From contig JACPOB010000018.1 in assembly GCA_016185145.1 (NCBI GenBank), positions 152,288-216,287 on the forward strand: 64,000 bases of DNA. The letters are read 5' to 3'. Of this stretch, positions 1-8,350 are shown piece after piece (the first letter of the stretch is position 1; each line of letters starts with the position of its first letter). The notes below the pieces were generated by a model, which was not told where the DNA came from, made no database searches, and worked only from the letters and a program-made list of their open reading frames with translations. Origin of the DNA: Rhodospirillales bacterium. Its GTDB lineage: Bacteria; Pseudomonadota; Alphaproteobacteria; Reyranellales; Reyranellaceae. A program made the position numbers and the translations under genes.

Positions 1-484
1 GCGGGCCGACATCGCGCACCGGGCGGACATCGACCTGGCTGCCCGGCAGGAAGGCCACGGCGCCCGACAGGTCGACCGTGAAGCCGCCCTTCACGCGGCC
101 GAAGATCGTACCCATGACACGTTCCTGGTCGTTGAACGCCTTCTCGAGCAAGGTCCAGGCTTCCTCACGGCGAGCCTTGTCACGCGACAGGACGGCTTCG
201 CCGTCCTTGTTCTCCATACGGTCGACGAAGATGTCGACGGTGTCGCCTTCGCGCACTTCAGGAGCGCCGGTGCCGCCATTGGCGAATTCACGAAGGGCGA
301 CGCGGCCTTCGGACTTCAGTCCGACATCGACCACGACGAAATCATTGGCGATACGAACGACGCGGCCCTTGACGACCGTGCCTTCGAAGCTCGCGGAACC
401 GCCGAGCGATTCCTCGAGGAGTGCTGCGAACTCCGCGCTGGCGGCGTCGTTCGGCTGTTTACGCAGGGCGCTGCCCTTGGCCAT
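1..484 (-). CDS. rpsA: 30S ribosomal protein S1, N-terminal part (runs off the window)
   Basis: This is the first ~161 residues of ribosomal protein S1, which binds mRNA on the 30S subunit during initiation. The minus-strand ATG at 484 opens [13 protein letters not shown], followed by acidic helix text ([10 protein letters not shown]). The first S1/OB repeat then starts with [23 protein letters not shown], split here only by the frame of description. A second repeat begins near residue 120 ([15 protein letters not shown]). The frame is open to base 1, so the C-terminus lies outside. It sits downstream of cmk and aroA on the same strand, the usual alphaproteobacterial order. The 150 bases between cmk and rpsA are long enough for its own promoter, but I could not pick one confidently. 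Confidence 0.96.
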   Translation of the reverse strand, partial: MAKGSALRKQPNDAASAEFAALLEESLGGSASFEGTVVKGRVVRIANDFVVVDVGLKSEGRVALREFANGGTGAPEVREGDTVDIFVDRMENKDGEAVLSRDKARREEAWTLLEKAFNDQERVMGTIFGRVKGGFTVDLSGAVAFLPGSQVDVRPVRDVGP

Positions 485-634
485 TCAATACCTCTTCCTT
501 CATCGATCCCGGGCGAAACGCTGCCGCCCGTCGGCCAACCGGTTAAGTCCGGCGGATCCACTGCCTATAGAACCGCGCCCGGGTGCCCCCGATCGCAGTC
601 GCCGCTAAGTAGTCTGCGATCCGCCGGCGGCGAC

Positions 635-1264
635 TTACGGCCCGGAGGAGCGAAAGCCCTTGCTCGAAATGAATGCCACAGCGGCGGCGAAGGCCGCATC
701 GGCATCCATGTCGCTGGTATCGAGGTGGTAAGCATCGGGTGCGGCTTTCAAAGGTGCAGCCGCCCGTTCGCTGTCGCGACGGTCCCGCTCCGCCATCTCG
801 GCAAGAACGCGCGGTCTTATAGTGTCGGCACCCCGCTCGCGCAACTCCTGGTACCGGCGCTCGACCCGCGCATCCAGACTCGCCGTGACGAACAATTTCA
901 CCGGCGCATCGGGGCAGATCACCGTCCCGATGTCGCGCCCGTCGAGCACGGCGCCCGATGCCTGATGTGCGAATTCTTTTTGAAATTTCAAGAGGTTGGC
1001 CCGGACCTCCGGGATCGCGGCCACCTTCGAGGCGGCCTGGCCCGCTTCGTCGCCGCGCAGCGCCGGATTGTCGAGGTCGGCCGCCTGCAGGGCGGCGGCG
1101 GCTTCTGCCGGCGTCCGGCTGGTATGCGTGGCTGCCCAGCCGACCGCCCGGTAGAGCAGGCCGGTATCGAGGTGGGGCAGCCTGAAATGGCCGGCGAGCC
1201 GCTTGGCGAGGGTGCCCTTGCCGGAGGCCGCCGGACCGTCGATCGCGATGAGCAGGGGTTTCAC
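635..1264 (-). CDS. cmk: Cytidylate kinase
   Basis: Phosphorylates CMP and dCMP with ATP in the cytosol, feeding CTP and dCTP synthesis. The 209-residue length is normal for bacterial Cmk. The P-loop GPAASGKGT lies at residues 10-18, and the CMP-binding region LDGRDIGTVICPDAPVKLF is near residues 107-125. The start is GTG at 1264. It overlaps the aroA stop by four bases (GTGA on the minus strand), so translation is probably coupled to aroA. The aroA-cmk-rpsA order is conserved in this class. Confidence 0.96.
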   Translation of the reverse strand: MKPLLIAIDGPAASGKGTLAKRLAGHFRLPHLDTGLLYRAVGWAATHTSRTPAEAAAALQAADLDNPALRGDEAGQAASKVAAIPEVRANLLKFQKEFAHQASGAVLDGRDIGTVICPDAPVKLFVTASLDARVERRYQELRERGADTIRPRVLAEMAERDRRDSERAAAPLKAAPDAYHLDTSDMDADAAFAAAVAFISSKGFRSSGP

Positions 1265-2658
1265 GCCGCCTCGATACGGGCGCCCAAGCCGTTCATCAAC
1301 TGCGCAAAGCCCGGGAAGCTGGTGTCGATCGCCGAACCATCGTCGATCGCCACCGGCTCGCGCGCCGCGAGCCCCAGCACCAGGAACGACATGGCGATGC
1401 GATGGTCGAGCTGGGCTGCGACCAGGCCGCCGCCGGCGGGCGGCACGCCGGTGCCATGAACGACCAGGTCCGCCGCGCCCATCTCATGCTTCACGCCGTT
1501 GGCCGAAAGGCCGGCCGAGACGCTGGCCAGCCGGTCGCTTTCCTTGGCGCGCAGCTCCGCCAAGCCCAGCATGCGCGTCGTACCCTTCGCGCAGGCGGCG
1601 GCGATGGCCAGGATGGGATATTCGTCGATCATCGATGGCGCGCGCTCGGCCGGCACCTCGATGCCCTTCAGCCCGCCGCCTTTGACATGCAGGTCCGCCA
1701 CCGGCTCGCCGCCCAGCTCGCGCTGGTTCTCGAAGGCGATATCGGCGCCCATGTCGCGCAGCGTCTCGTAGAGCCCGGCGCGCAAGGGATTGACGCCGAC
1801 ATTCTCGACGGTGACGTCGCTGCCCGGCCGGATCGCGGCGGCGACGACGGCAAAGGCGGCCGACGAGGGATCGCCGGGGACGACGATGTCGCGGCCCAGA
1901 AGCTCGGGCCAGCCGACGACGGTGATGTGCCTGACGCCGTCGTCGGCTGCCATCACGCGCACCTCGGCGCCGAAATGGCGCAGCATGCGCTCGGTATGGT
2001 CGCGCGTGGCCTCGGGTTCGATCACCGTGGTCTCGCCCGCCGTGTTGAGGCCGGCCAGCAGGATGGCGCTCTTCACCTGCGCCGAGGCCACAGGCAGGCG
2101 GTACTCGATCGACACCATCTCGTCGGTGCCGATGACGGCGAGCGGCAGGCGGCCACCGGCGCGCCCCTCGAAACGGGCGCCCATCCTCGTGAGCGGCTCG
2201 ATCACCCGCTGCATCGGCCGACGCCGCAGCGAGGCGTCGCCGGTCATGATGCTGGTGAAGGGATGGCTGGCGAGGATGCCGGCGAGCAGGCGCGCCGAGG
2301 TGCCGGAGTTGCCGAGCTCGAGCACGTCAGCGGGCTCACGGCCGCCGCCCACGCCGAAACCGCGCACGCGCCAGAGGCTGGCATCGCGCTCATGCGTCAC
2401 TTCCGCGCCCAGCGCCCGCAGCGCCGCGGCGGTCGCCAGCACGTCCTCGCCTTCGAGCAGCCCCCGCACCGTGGTCTCGCCCAGGGCCAGGGCGCCGAAC
2501 ATCAGGGCGCGATGGGAGATCGATTTGTCACCCGGTGCACGCGCCCGGCCCTGCAAATAGCCGACCGGACGGGCGACGAGCTTGGCCGAATGGGCTGGCG
2601 ATGGCAGGACAACCTCCTGAAAAGGCGGCGGAAATGCGACGCCGCGTTCTCGTACCAT
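1261..2658 (-). CDS. aroA: 3-phosphoshikimate 1-carboxyvinyltransferase (EPSP synthase)
   Basis: Transfers the enolpyruvyl group of PEP to shikimate-3-phosphate, the sixth step of the shikimate pathway. Family signatures are visible: GDKSISHRAL at about residues 43-52 (PEP/S3P-binding lysine), LGNSGTSARLL at 115-125, RPMQRVIEPL, and DEYPILA toward the C-terminus. At 465 residues it carries an N-terminal extension of ~20 residues over the usual length. The ATG at 2658 has a weak ribosome site. A good AGGAGG occurs inside the frame (minus strand of 2613-2618), but no ATG, GTG or TTG follows it in frame, so the ATG is kept. It is divergent from the zinc-ribbon gene at 2757. Confidence 0.95.
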   Translation of the reverse strand: MVRERGVAFPPPFQEVVLPSPAHSAKLVARPVGYLQGRARAPGDKSISHRALMFGALALGETTVRGLLEGEDVLATAAALRALGAEVTHERDASLWRVRGFGVGGGREPADVLELGNSGTSARLLAGILASHPFTSIMTGDASLRRRPMQRVIEPLTRMGARFEGRAGGRLPLAVIGTDEMVSIEYRLPVASAQVKSAILLAGLNTAGETTVIEPEATRDHTERMLRHFGAEVRVMAADDGVRHITVVGWPELLGRDIVVPGDPSSAAFAVVAAAIRPGSDVTVENVGVNPLRAGLYETLRDMGADIAFENQRELGGEPVADLHVKGGGLKGIEVPAERAPSMIDEYPILAIAAACAKGTTRMLGLAELRAKESDRLASVSAGLSANGVKHEMGAADLVVHGTGVPPAGGGLVAAQLDHRIAMSFLVLGLAAREPVAIDDGSAIDTSFPGFAQLMNGLGARIEAA

Positions 2659-2756
2659 GGAGGAATTTGGTTTTGACAGGGTGAAAGACGCGTGACATAC
2701 GCCCTCCCTCGCGGCCGATTTGGCCGATTTCTGCGGAATTTTCCGGGAGTTTCTGC

Positions 2757-3122
2757 GTGGTGAAGGCGAGCTGGGGTACTAAGCGCACCTGCCAGAGCTG
2801 TGCTGCGCGTTTCTACGACCTGAACAAGGGGCCGATCAAATGCCCCAAGTGCGGCCGTGAGCACGATCGCGAGGACTTCGTGAAGGTCCGTCGCGGCCGC
2901 GGCGCTGCGGCCGCCACGGCGGCAGCGACGGCGGCTGCCGCAGCGGCAGCGGCCAAGGCAGCAGCGAAGAAGAAGAGCGACGAGGCGGCGCTGGCGGGAG
3001 ACGAGTTGCCCGATGTCGAAGGCGACGAGGCCTTGGAAGAGACCGACGATCTCGGCGACGACACCGAGGACCTGGAGGTCGAGGTCGAAGTCGAGGACGA
3101 CAAGGGCGAAGGCGACCGTTAA
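2757..3122 (+). CDS. TIGR02300-type FYDLN-acid zinc-ribbon protein
   Basis: A small alphaproteobacterial protein of unknown function, here 121 residues. It has three parts. An N-terminal zinc ribbon holds Cys12, Cys15, Cys29 and Cys32 around the diagnostic FYDLN motif at residues 19-23. A long alanine-rich linker covers about residues 50-72. The tail from about residue 75 is almost continuously Asp/Glu. The family is typically divergent from aroA, as here. The start is GTG at 2757 with CGGGAG eight bases upstream; the next codon is also GTG and could serve. The name of the family rests on the motif; a nucleic-acid-binding role is only inferred from the ribbon. Confidence 0.9.
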   Translation: MVKASWGTKRTCQSCAARFYDLNKGPIKCPKCGREHDREDFVKVRRGRGAAAATAAATAAAAAAAAKAAAKKKSDEAALAGDELPDVEGDEALEETDDLGDDTEDLEVEVEVEDDKGEGDR

Positions 3123-3189
3123 CCCTCCTTCGCTCCTGAGGAGCTACGGAGGGCGGAGCCCTGCGAAGCTCAGAAGGAGCGTAGCAGGG
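3123..3189. repeat. Compound intergenic inverted repeat after the FYDLN gene
   Basis: Two adjacent imperfect hairpins: CCCTCC...GGAGGG (3123-3153) and CCCTGC...GCAGGG (3159-3189). The second reuses text related to the first (CGAAGCTC / AAGGAGCG). It starts one base after the stop codon and ends where the tRNA promoter begins. It may act as an mRNA 3' end, but it lacks a T-run. Confidence 0.6.
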
Positions 3190-3218
3190 TTGCCACTTCG
3201 CGAGGCAGGAACTATACC
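3190..3218 (+). promoter_or_regulatory. Sigma-70-type promoter of tRNA-Ala
   Basis: TTGCCA (3190-3195), a 17-base spacer and TATACC (3213-3218) lie about 38 bases upstream of the tRNA 5' end, the expected distance for a short leader. Confidence 0.6.
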
Positions 3219-3255
3219 TCGCGCCGCCCGTCATACGACCCAGGGGCAGAATTTC

Positions 3256-3331
<76 letters not shown>

Positions 3332-3340
3332 AACAGGCAA

Positions 3341-3375
3341 GGGGTTAGCTGGAAACGGCTAACCCCTTCGTTTTT
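3341..3375 (+). terminator. Rho-independent terminator of tRNA-Ala
   Basis: Perfect 9-bp stem GGGGTTAGC / GCTAACCCC with an 8-base loop, followed by TTCGTTTTT. It begins 10 bases after the tRNA CCA end. Confidence 0.9.
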
Positions 3376-3717
3376 GCGGGGAAGCAGTGGGGAAGCACCT
3401 CGCCGAGTTTCGTCCCTGCACCAGCAGTCCCGCGCATCAGTCTTTGTCGTGTCGCCGCCCTAAGCGCGGGTTCGCCGCTTTCAAGGTTCGTCAGGTCCAA
3501 TGCTCGATCGATCGGCCCGATAGGCTTCACATCGTGCGCGAGCGGCTGCGGTCAATGCGGGCCTTCCCTCTGAGGATTTTGGCCGGTGGTACCATCGGGA
3601 GGATGGGCAGCCTGCCACTACCTCGAGGGCCTTCCTGCCCGCCCCCATTCTTCAACTCTTGAGCCGTTGATATCGTTAAGATCGCATTTCCTCCCGCGTG
3701 TCTCCAAGGAAATACAA
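3376..3717. other. Gene-free stretch next to the tRNA
   Basis: No convincing coding sequence on either strand. A near-tandem GGGGAAGCA pair (GGGGAAGCAGTGGGGAAGCA) follows the terminator. A tRNA-proximal junction like this is where an integration scar might lie, but I found no second copy of the tRNA 3' end in the window and no integrase remnant. Confidence 0.5.
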
Positions 3718-4671
3718 GTGCCCTACTCGAGCGTCCAATTCATTGCCTGGGCCATCAACACTGACGTCAAGAGCGACGGCGGCGCTGAAAGCTACGTTGG
3801 CTTGCTGCCGGCAGAGACCGATATCACCAAGCGGATCAACCTTCTACGTCGGGCAATGGAACAGGTACGCATTTGTCCCGAGACGAAAGCCGATCCATCG
3901 GTCTTGAAGCTGTTCATGTTTCCGGAGTTCTACTTTCGCGGGAAAGAAGGCGCCTACCGCATGGACGACACTCGCGCTGTCGTCGATGAACTACTGGTTC
4001 TCGTCAACGACAAGGCCAAGTGGGACAACTGGATCTTCGCTTTTGGCACGATCGTCAGTGCAAACTTCGACCCTGCCATCTCGCTCGCAAATCCTCTCCC
4101 TCCTGGCACGGAGATCGACGCATTCAATTACTGCGTCGTGCAAAAGGGCGGTGGCATCCAGGCAGACGGTCACGCGATCATCAAGCGCACGATGGGTGCC
4201 TCGGATTTCATAGTTGACGCGATTACCCCTGGATCGGCGCCGGTCCAGTATCCCGACCCGCTGGAGGGCGGCCGCTTTTCCGAGGTTCAGACTGCGGAAG
4301 ATCATGAGCACGGGTCAGTCTTCACTCTCGACGACCTCACATTCGGAGTAGAAGTGTGCGCTGATCACGCCGCGGGTCGCCTCTACAATGCGCGCAAGCT
4401 GCCGACCATCGATATCCACCTCATTCCTTCCTGTGGGGCGCACATCATCGATAAGTTCGTTGTCGCTAAAACGGACGGCTACGCGTTTGGCTGTGACGGC
4501 GCTTCGACTTTTGACGGAAAGCCAGGATCGAGCAGCGAATTGCTCAGAGTTGGAACGGGACGCATCACGCCGTTCAAGGTGCCCGTCGACGCCCGTGACA
4601 TACGCGTGGATGAGATATACGCGCTCGGGGCGGGAGAGCTGCACATTTATCCCGTGCAACTCCTCGGCTGA
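3718..4671 (+). CDS. Nitrilase-superfamily (carbon-nitrogen hydrolase fold) protein, divergent
   Basis: A 317-residue protein whose spacing of motifs matches the Glu-Lys-Cys triad of carbon-nitrogen hydrolases: LFMFPEFYFRG (Glu70), HAIIKRTMG (Lys156) and GVEVCADH (Cys214). The distance between the three is longer than in textbook nitrilases, so it is a divergent branch and the substrate cannot be named. I start it at GTG 3718, because AAGGA lies seven bases upstream; the open frame runs further up to 3586, but that part reads as non-coding. No signal peptide is visible, so it is probably cytosolic. Its base composition looks less GC-rich than neighbouring housekeeping genes. It converges on the next gene across 42 bases, and both sit beside a tRNA, which suggests acquisition. 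Confidence 0.7.
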   Translation: MPYSSVQFIAWAINTDVKSDGGAESYVGLLPAETDITKRINLLRRAMEQVRICPETKADPSVLKLFMFPEFYFRGKEGAYRMDDTRAVVDELLVLVNDKAKWDNWIFAFGTIVSANFDPAISLANPLPPGTEIDAFNYCVVQKGGGIQADGHAIIKRTMGASDFIVDAITPGSAPVQYPDPLEGGRFSEVQTAEDHEHGSVFTLDDLTFGVEVCADHAAGRLYNARKLPTIDIHLIPSCGAHIIDKFVVAKTDGYAFGCDGASTFDGKPGSSSELLRVGTGRITPFKVPVDARDIRVDEIYALGAGELHIYPVQLLG

Positions 4672-4713
4672 GAGTTCAACTCCGGACGCGCTGGGCGCCA
4701 ACTCCATCGTTTT

Positions 4714-5658
4714 TCATTTCGATCCGGCAAGCAGCGTGACGAACCCCTTAGCGTGACGCGCGTTGGAACAGTTCGAGCCCACGACGGTCGGTCGTCCGCC
4801 TCGCCGGCTGACGTAGATCGCCGGATCCTGGTACTCCAGGGGCGCGGCTTCTCGGGCCATCGCGCGAATTTCAAGGCTGTAGCTGTCGGATGGCATGCCC
4901 GAGCATGTGACGAAGTACGGCGTGTAGAGACCGTGAATGGATATGTCCCCTGCCTTGTAGGTCGGCGCCCATAGCCTCTTGGCGTCGGTCGCGAACGCCC
5001 AGGAGACGTACTCATGGCCGTCGACGTGGGACGCCGCCTCCGACAGCATCTGGCGAGACCGCCACTCGGTCACGAAGCCGAGCCCGGGACTGCGCCCCAG
5101 GGCGATGCGATGAAACGGAATCCAGATCGCGAAGGGGATGTCGCGGCCGACCGAGCTCGCATCCTGTATCGCCGGGAAGGCGCCGGTCTTGCCTATCGTG
5201 TGCCTCGCCACACACGCCCTGAGCAGGATGGCGATGTCGGTCGACTTGCACAGCTCCTCGACGACCGGCCACGTCCACGACTTCAGCAGCGCGACGATGA
5301 CCATCGCCGCCGGGCTGCGATTATAGTCGCGAACGACCCACGGCATGTGCTTGCTGCCGGTCTCCGTTTCGCGGTCGTCCCCCTTGGTGTCGGGCCAGTC
5401 GTCCTTCGCCAGGATGTTCTCGAAGCCGTTATGCCAGGGGGGCAGCCGCGGCTTGCCGCTCAGGTCGCCAACGAAGCGCCTGAAGATCCGATGAGACTTC
5501 GACAGCGTCCACCACGGCAGGGCGCCGCGCAGCATCACGACTCCCTGGGAATCGAGAGCAGCGGCGATTTCTGAAGGGTGGGTGCTCTTTTTGAATGAAG
5601 CCCCGGGCCGGTCTGAAAGAATATCGGGACGATCCTTGAACAGCTGGTAATGGTTCAA
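4714..5658 (-). CDS. Hypothetical protein, weakly like phytanoyl-CoA dioxygenase fold but lacking metal ligands
   Basis: I do not recognise this protein firmly. From a TTG at 5658 (AGAGG eight bases upstream) it is 314 residues; an in-frame GTG at 5733 is an alternative. Residues 160-200 (AFPAIQDASSV...WIPF...PGLGFV) and 236-266 (AGDISIH...GMPSDSYSLEIR) follow the layout of PhyH-like Fe(II)/2-oxoglutarate oxygenases. There one expects HxD, then a distal His, then an Arg. The first His is Ile164 here (Asp166 kept), and the distal His position reads Tyr248. If the resemblance is real, the metal site is gone. It may be a non-catalytic relative or something else. The gene is divergent from guaD. 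Confidence 0.5.
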   Translation of the reverse strand: MNHYQLFKDRPDILSDRPGASFKKSTHPSEIAAALDSQGVVMLRGALPWWTLSKSHRIFRRFVGDLSGKPRLPPWHNGFENILAKDDWPDTKGDDRETETGSKHMPWVVRDYNRSPAAMVIVALLKSWTWPVVEELCKSTDIAILLRACVARHTIGKTGAFPAIQDASSVGRDIPFAIWIPFHRIALGRSPGLGFVTEWRSRQMLSEAASHVDGHEYVSWAFATDAKRLWAPTYKAGDISIHGLYTPYFVTCSGMPSDSYSLEIRAMAREAAPLEYQDPAIYVSRRGGRPTVVGSNCSNARHAKGFVTLLAGSK

Positions 5659-5761
5659 CGGCGCGGCCTCTGCTGCCAGTACATGGCGACGAAGGTAGCA
5701 TGCCCGTTCCAAGCTCTTGCCGCTTTCCCACACAAACTTTCGGTGCCAACGTCGCCGGTGA

Positions 5762-7108
5762 ATGCCCGACACGCCGACCCGCGTCGCCATCCGTGGCCCC
5801 GCCCTTACCTTCACCGGAGACCCGTTTCGCGACGGCCTCGACAAGACGATGCTCCACGAGCCCGATGCCATCGTCGCCATGGACGAGGGACGCATCACGC
5901 ACTTCGGGCCGGCCAGCCGCGTGGCAAGCGAGTTGCCCGTCGATATCGAGATCCGCGACTACGGCAAGAATGCGCTGATCTCGGCGGGCTTCATCGACAC
6001 CCATGTGCATTTCCCGCAGACGCCGATGATGGCGGCCTACGGCGCGCAACTGCTCGATTGGCTGAACCAGTACACCTTCCCTGCCGAGCTGAAATTCGCC
6101 GACAAGGAATACGCCCGCACCGTCGCCCGCACGTTCCTGCGCGAGAGCCTGCGCAACGGCATCACGACGAGCTGCGTCTACTGCACCGTCCATCCGCATT
6201 CGGTCGACGTGCTGTTCGAGGAAGCCGAGAAGCTCGGTTTGAGGATCGCCGCCGGCAAGGCGATGATGGACCGCAATGCGCCCGAAGCGCTCACCGACAC
6301 GCCGCAGTCGAGCTACGACCAGTCGAAGGCGCTGATCGCCAAATGGCATGGTCGCGGCCGACTGCTCTACGCCATCACGCCGCGCTATGCCGGATCGAGT
6401 TCGCCGGAGCAACTGGCGATGGCCGGCACGCTGTGGCGCGAGCACGCCGATTGCCTGATGCAGACGCATATCGCCGAGACGCGGGCCGAAGTCGACTGGA
6501 TCAAGGAGCTGTTCCCCGACCGGAGGCACTATCTCGACGTCTACGACCATCACGGACTCTGCGGCCGGCGCGCCGTGTTCGGCCATGGCATCTGGCTCGG
6601 CGAGCCCGAGCTGCAGCGCCTGCACGATTGCGGCGCCGCCATCTCGCACTGCCCGACCTCGAACTTCTTCCTGGGCAGCGGCGCCTTCAACCTCGCGCGC
6701 GCGCTCGAGGCGGAGCGGCCGGTACGCGTCGGCATCGGCACCGACATCGGCGCCGGCACGTCGTTCTCGATCCTCGCGACGCTGGGCGAGGCCTACAAAG
6801 CCGCCCAGCTCAACCAGCAGGCCCTGTCGGCCGGTCACGCCTGGTATCTCGCCACGCGCGGCTCGGCGCGGGCGATGTATCTCGACGATCGCATCGGCAG
6901 CATCGCCCAGGGCATGGAGGCCGACCTGGTCGTGCTCGACATGCGCTCGACGCCGCTGATCGACTTCCGCATGAACTTCGCCCGCGACTTCGCCGAGCAG
7001 CTCTTCATCCAGATGACGCTCGGCGACGACCGCGCGGTGCAGGCCACCTACGTCGCCGGGCGCCTGGTCCACGATCGGACGGCCAGGGTTACAAACCCCT
7101 TTCCATAG
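5762..7108 (+). CDS. guaD: Guanine deaminase
   Basis: Hydrolyses guanine to xanthine and ammonia in purine salvage and catabolism. This 448-residue amidohydrolase shows the family set in order: GFIDTHVHFPQ at 77-86 (metal His81, His83), TPRYAGSS near 206-213, QTHIAE at 234-239, GHGIWLG at 274-280, SHCPTSNFFLGSG at 295-307 and GTDIGAGTSFS at 326-336 (Asp328). The length is typical. The ATG at 5762 has only a weak purine-rich stretch upstream. The neighbouring gene on the minus strand is divergent; no purine transporter is nearby. Confidence 0.93.
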   Translation: MPDTPTRVAIRGPALTFTGDPFRDGLDKTMLHEPDAIVAMDEGRITHFGPASRVASELPVDIEIRDYGKNALISAGFIDTHVHFPQTPMMAAYGAQLLDWLNQYTFPAELKFADKEYARTVARTFLRESLRNGITTSCVYCTVHPHSVDVLFEEAEKLGLRIAAGKAMMDRNAPEALTDTPQSSYDQSKALIAKWHGRGRLLYAITPRYAGSSSPEQLAMAGTLWREHADCLMQTHIAETRAEVDWIKELFPDRRHYLDVYDHHGLCGRRAVFGHGIWLGEPELQRLHDCGAAISHCPTSNFFLGSGAFNLARALEAERPVRVGIGTDIGAGTSFSILATLGEAYKAAQLNQQALSAGHAWYLATRGSARAMYLDDRIGSIAQGMEADLVVLDMRSTPLIDFRMNFARDFAEQLFIQMTLGDDRAVQATYVAGRLVHDRTARVTNPFP

Positions 7109-7129
7109 TGTGAATATTGCGTTCCGACA

Positions 7130-7141
7130 CACAATATTGTG
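7130..7141. promoter_or_regulatory. Perfect 12-bp AT-rich palindrome upstream of phoH
   Basis: CACAATATTGTG reads identically on both strands. A related GTGTGAATATTG lies 16 bases earlier (7118-7129). It is a plausible protein-binding site between guaD and phoH; the binder is unknown. Confidence 0.4.
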
Positions 7142-7179
7142 GCCGGGTCGCCCCAATCAGGGTACGCTTCCCTCGGTAG

Positions 7180-7325
7180 CTGAAGGAGGTGCTTATCCGT
7201 CCGAGGAGCTCGTGCCCCGACGGAAATCAGATCACCGGTGGACCCTCCACCGCGTGCCCTGTCAGCCTCACCTTCCGCCTGACCACCGATCGCCGACGCC
7301 TCCGCTTGCGGGGGCGTTTTGCTTT
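7180..7325 (+). ncRNA. Candidate structured leader or small RNA ending in a terminator, upstream of phoH
   Basis: This stretch has no plausible gene but successive hairpins: CCGTC...GACGG (about 7198-7225), CGGTGGA-CCC-TCCACCG (about 7232-7248), then the terminator at 7296-7325. A terminated leader 50 bases before phoH could be an attenuator, a riboswitch-like element or a free-standing small RNA. I do not recognise it as a named family. Confidence 0.35.
7296..7325 (+). terminator. Rho-independent terminator before phoH
   Basis: Stem ACGCCTCCG / CGGGGGCGT (one G-T pair) with a CTTG tetraloop, followed by TTTGCTTTT. Confidence 0.7.
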
Positions 7326-7372
7326 TCGGCGTTCGGTTCCCGCTCCTCTAAGCAAGCCTCCGGAGTACGAAT

Positions 7373-8098
7373 ATGGCCAAACGCGCCGCACGCCGCGCCA
7401 AGCTGCACGCCATCGATAGCGCCCGTATTCACAGCCTTGTCTTCGACCACACTCCGGCCAACGACCGAGATCAGAGCTACATCCGGAAAATCCGACCGAG
7501 AAGCGACAACCAACGTGTCCTGATGGAGGCGATAGACAGCAGGCCGCTGACCGTCGCCCTCGGCCCGGCCGGAACCGGCAAGACCTACCTCGCCATCTCG
7601 GCCGCCGTGGAAGCCCTCGAGGCCGGCACCGTCTCGCGCATCATGCTGTCGCGGCCGGCCGTGGAAGCCGGCGAAAACCTGGGCTTCCTGCCCGGCGACA
7701 TGCGCGAGAAGCTCGATCCCTACCTGCGGCCCCTGTGGGATGCCCTGAACGACCGGCTGGGCGCCAAGCGGCTGCGCCAGAACCTCGACGACGGCACGAT
7801 CGAGATCGCACCGGTGGCCTTCATGCGCGGCCGCACGCTGAACAACGCCTTCGTGCTGATCGATGAGGCGCAGAACTGCACCTACGGCCAGCTGAAGATG
7901 CTGCTGACCCGGCTGGGCTGGCATTCGACCATGGTGATGACGGGCGACCCCGACCAGACCGACCTGCTGCCCGAATTGTCGGGCCTCGCCGCCATCGCCC
8001 AGCGCCTCGAAGGGCTCGAGGACGTCGCCGTGGTGCGCCTGACGGACAAGGATGTGGTGCGCCATCCGCTGGTCGGACGCATGTTGTCGGTGCTGTAA
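7373..8098 (+). CDS. PhoH family ATPase (short form)
   Basis: A 241-residue P-loop ATPase of the PhoH group. Walker A GPAGTGKT is at 64-71, VSRIMLSRPAVEAGENLGFLPG at 87-108 (text given in parts by position), Walker B VLIDEAQN at 161-168, and TGDPDQTDLL near 195. PhoH proteins are linked to RNA metabolism, but the substrate of the short form is not settled. It lacks the PIN domain of PhoH2 and the N-terminal domain of the ybeY-linked form, and ybeY is not adjacent. GGAG lies nine bases before ATG 7373. A terminator and possible structured leader immediately upstream suggest control at transcription elongation. Confidence 0.88.
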   Translation: MAKRAARRAKLHAIDSARIHSLVFDHTPANDRDQSYIRKIRPRSDNQRVLMEAIDSRPLTVALGPAGTGKTYLAISAAVEALEAGTVSRIMLSRPAVEAGENLGFLPGDMREKLDPYLRPLWDALNDRLGAKRLRQNLDDGTIEIAPVAFMRGRTLNNAFVLIDEAQNCTYGQLKMLLTRLGWHSTMVMTGDPDQTDLLPELSGLAAIAQRLEGLEDVAVVRLTDKDVVRHPLVGRMLSVL

Positions 8099-8127
8099 AG
8101 CGACCGAACTTACCCACACATTGGAAC

Positions 8128-8165
8128 GCGGCAGACGATCGGATCAAAAAGAGAACGTCTGCCGC
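8128..8165. repeat. 10-bp hairpin in the phoH-uvrC gap
   Basis: GCGGCAGACG / CGTCTGCCGC with an 18-base loop, no T-run on either side. It is the main structure in the 252-base gap 8099-8350, which otherwise holds only a small AGGCG/CGCCT hairpin near 8216 and no gene. Confidence 0.5.
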
Positions 8166-8350
8166 CACCAGTGACATATTCAGACCGTCCCCAAGTTAAA
8201 TTCCGTATTGAAATCAGGCGATTAACGCCTAAGTAGCGGTCTGCTGCCATCGCCCCCAGATTGAGTCAATACAGTGACGATGGCGCAACGGTGAGCTGAC
8301 ACCGGGCTTGTTCACAGAGTTCCCCACATGGGCTCCCAAAAGGGCCTTTC

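Noticed and set aside
3345-3530. 61-codon minus-strand frame overlapping the tRNA terminator
   Set aside because: It would run through the terminator stem, and I see no ribosome site or known motif.
5429-7156. Long open frame (575 codons) on the minus strand opposite guaD
   Set aside because: It is a GC-rich shadow of guaD and the divergent gene; composition is low-complexity and no family motif is visible.
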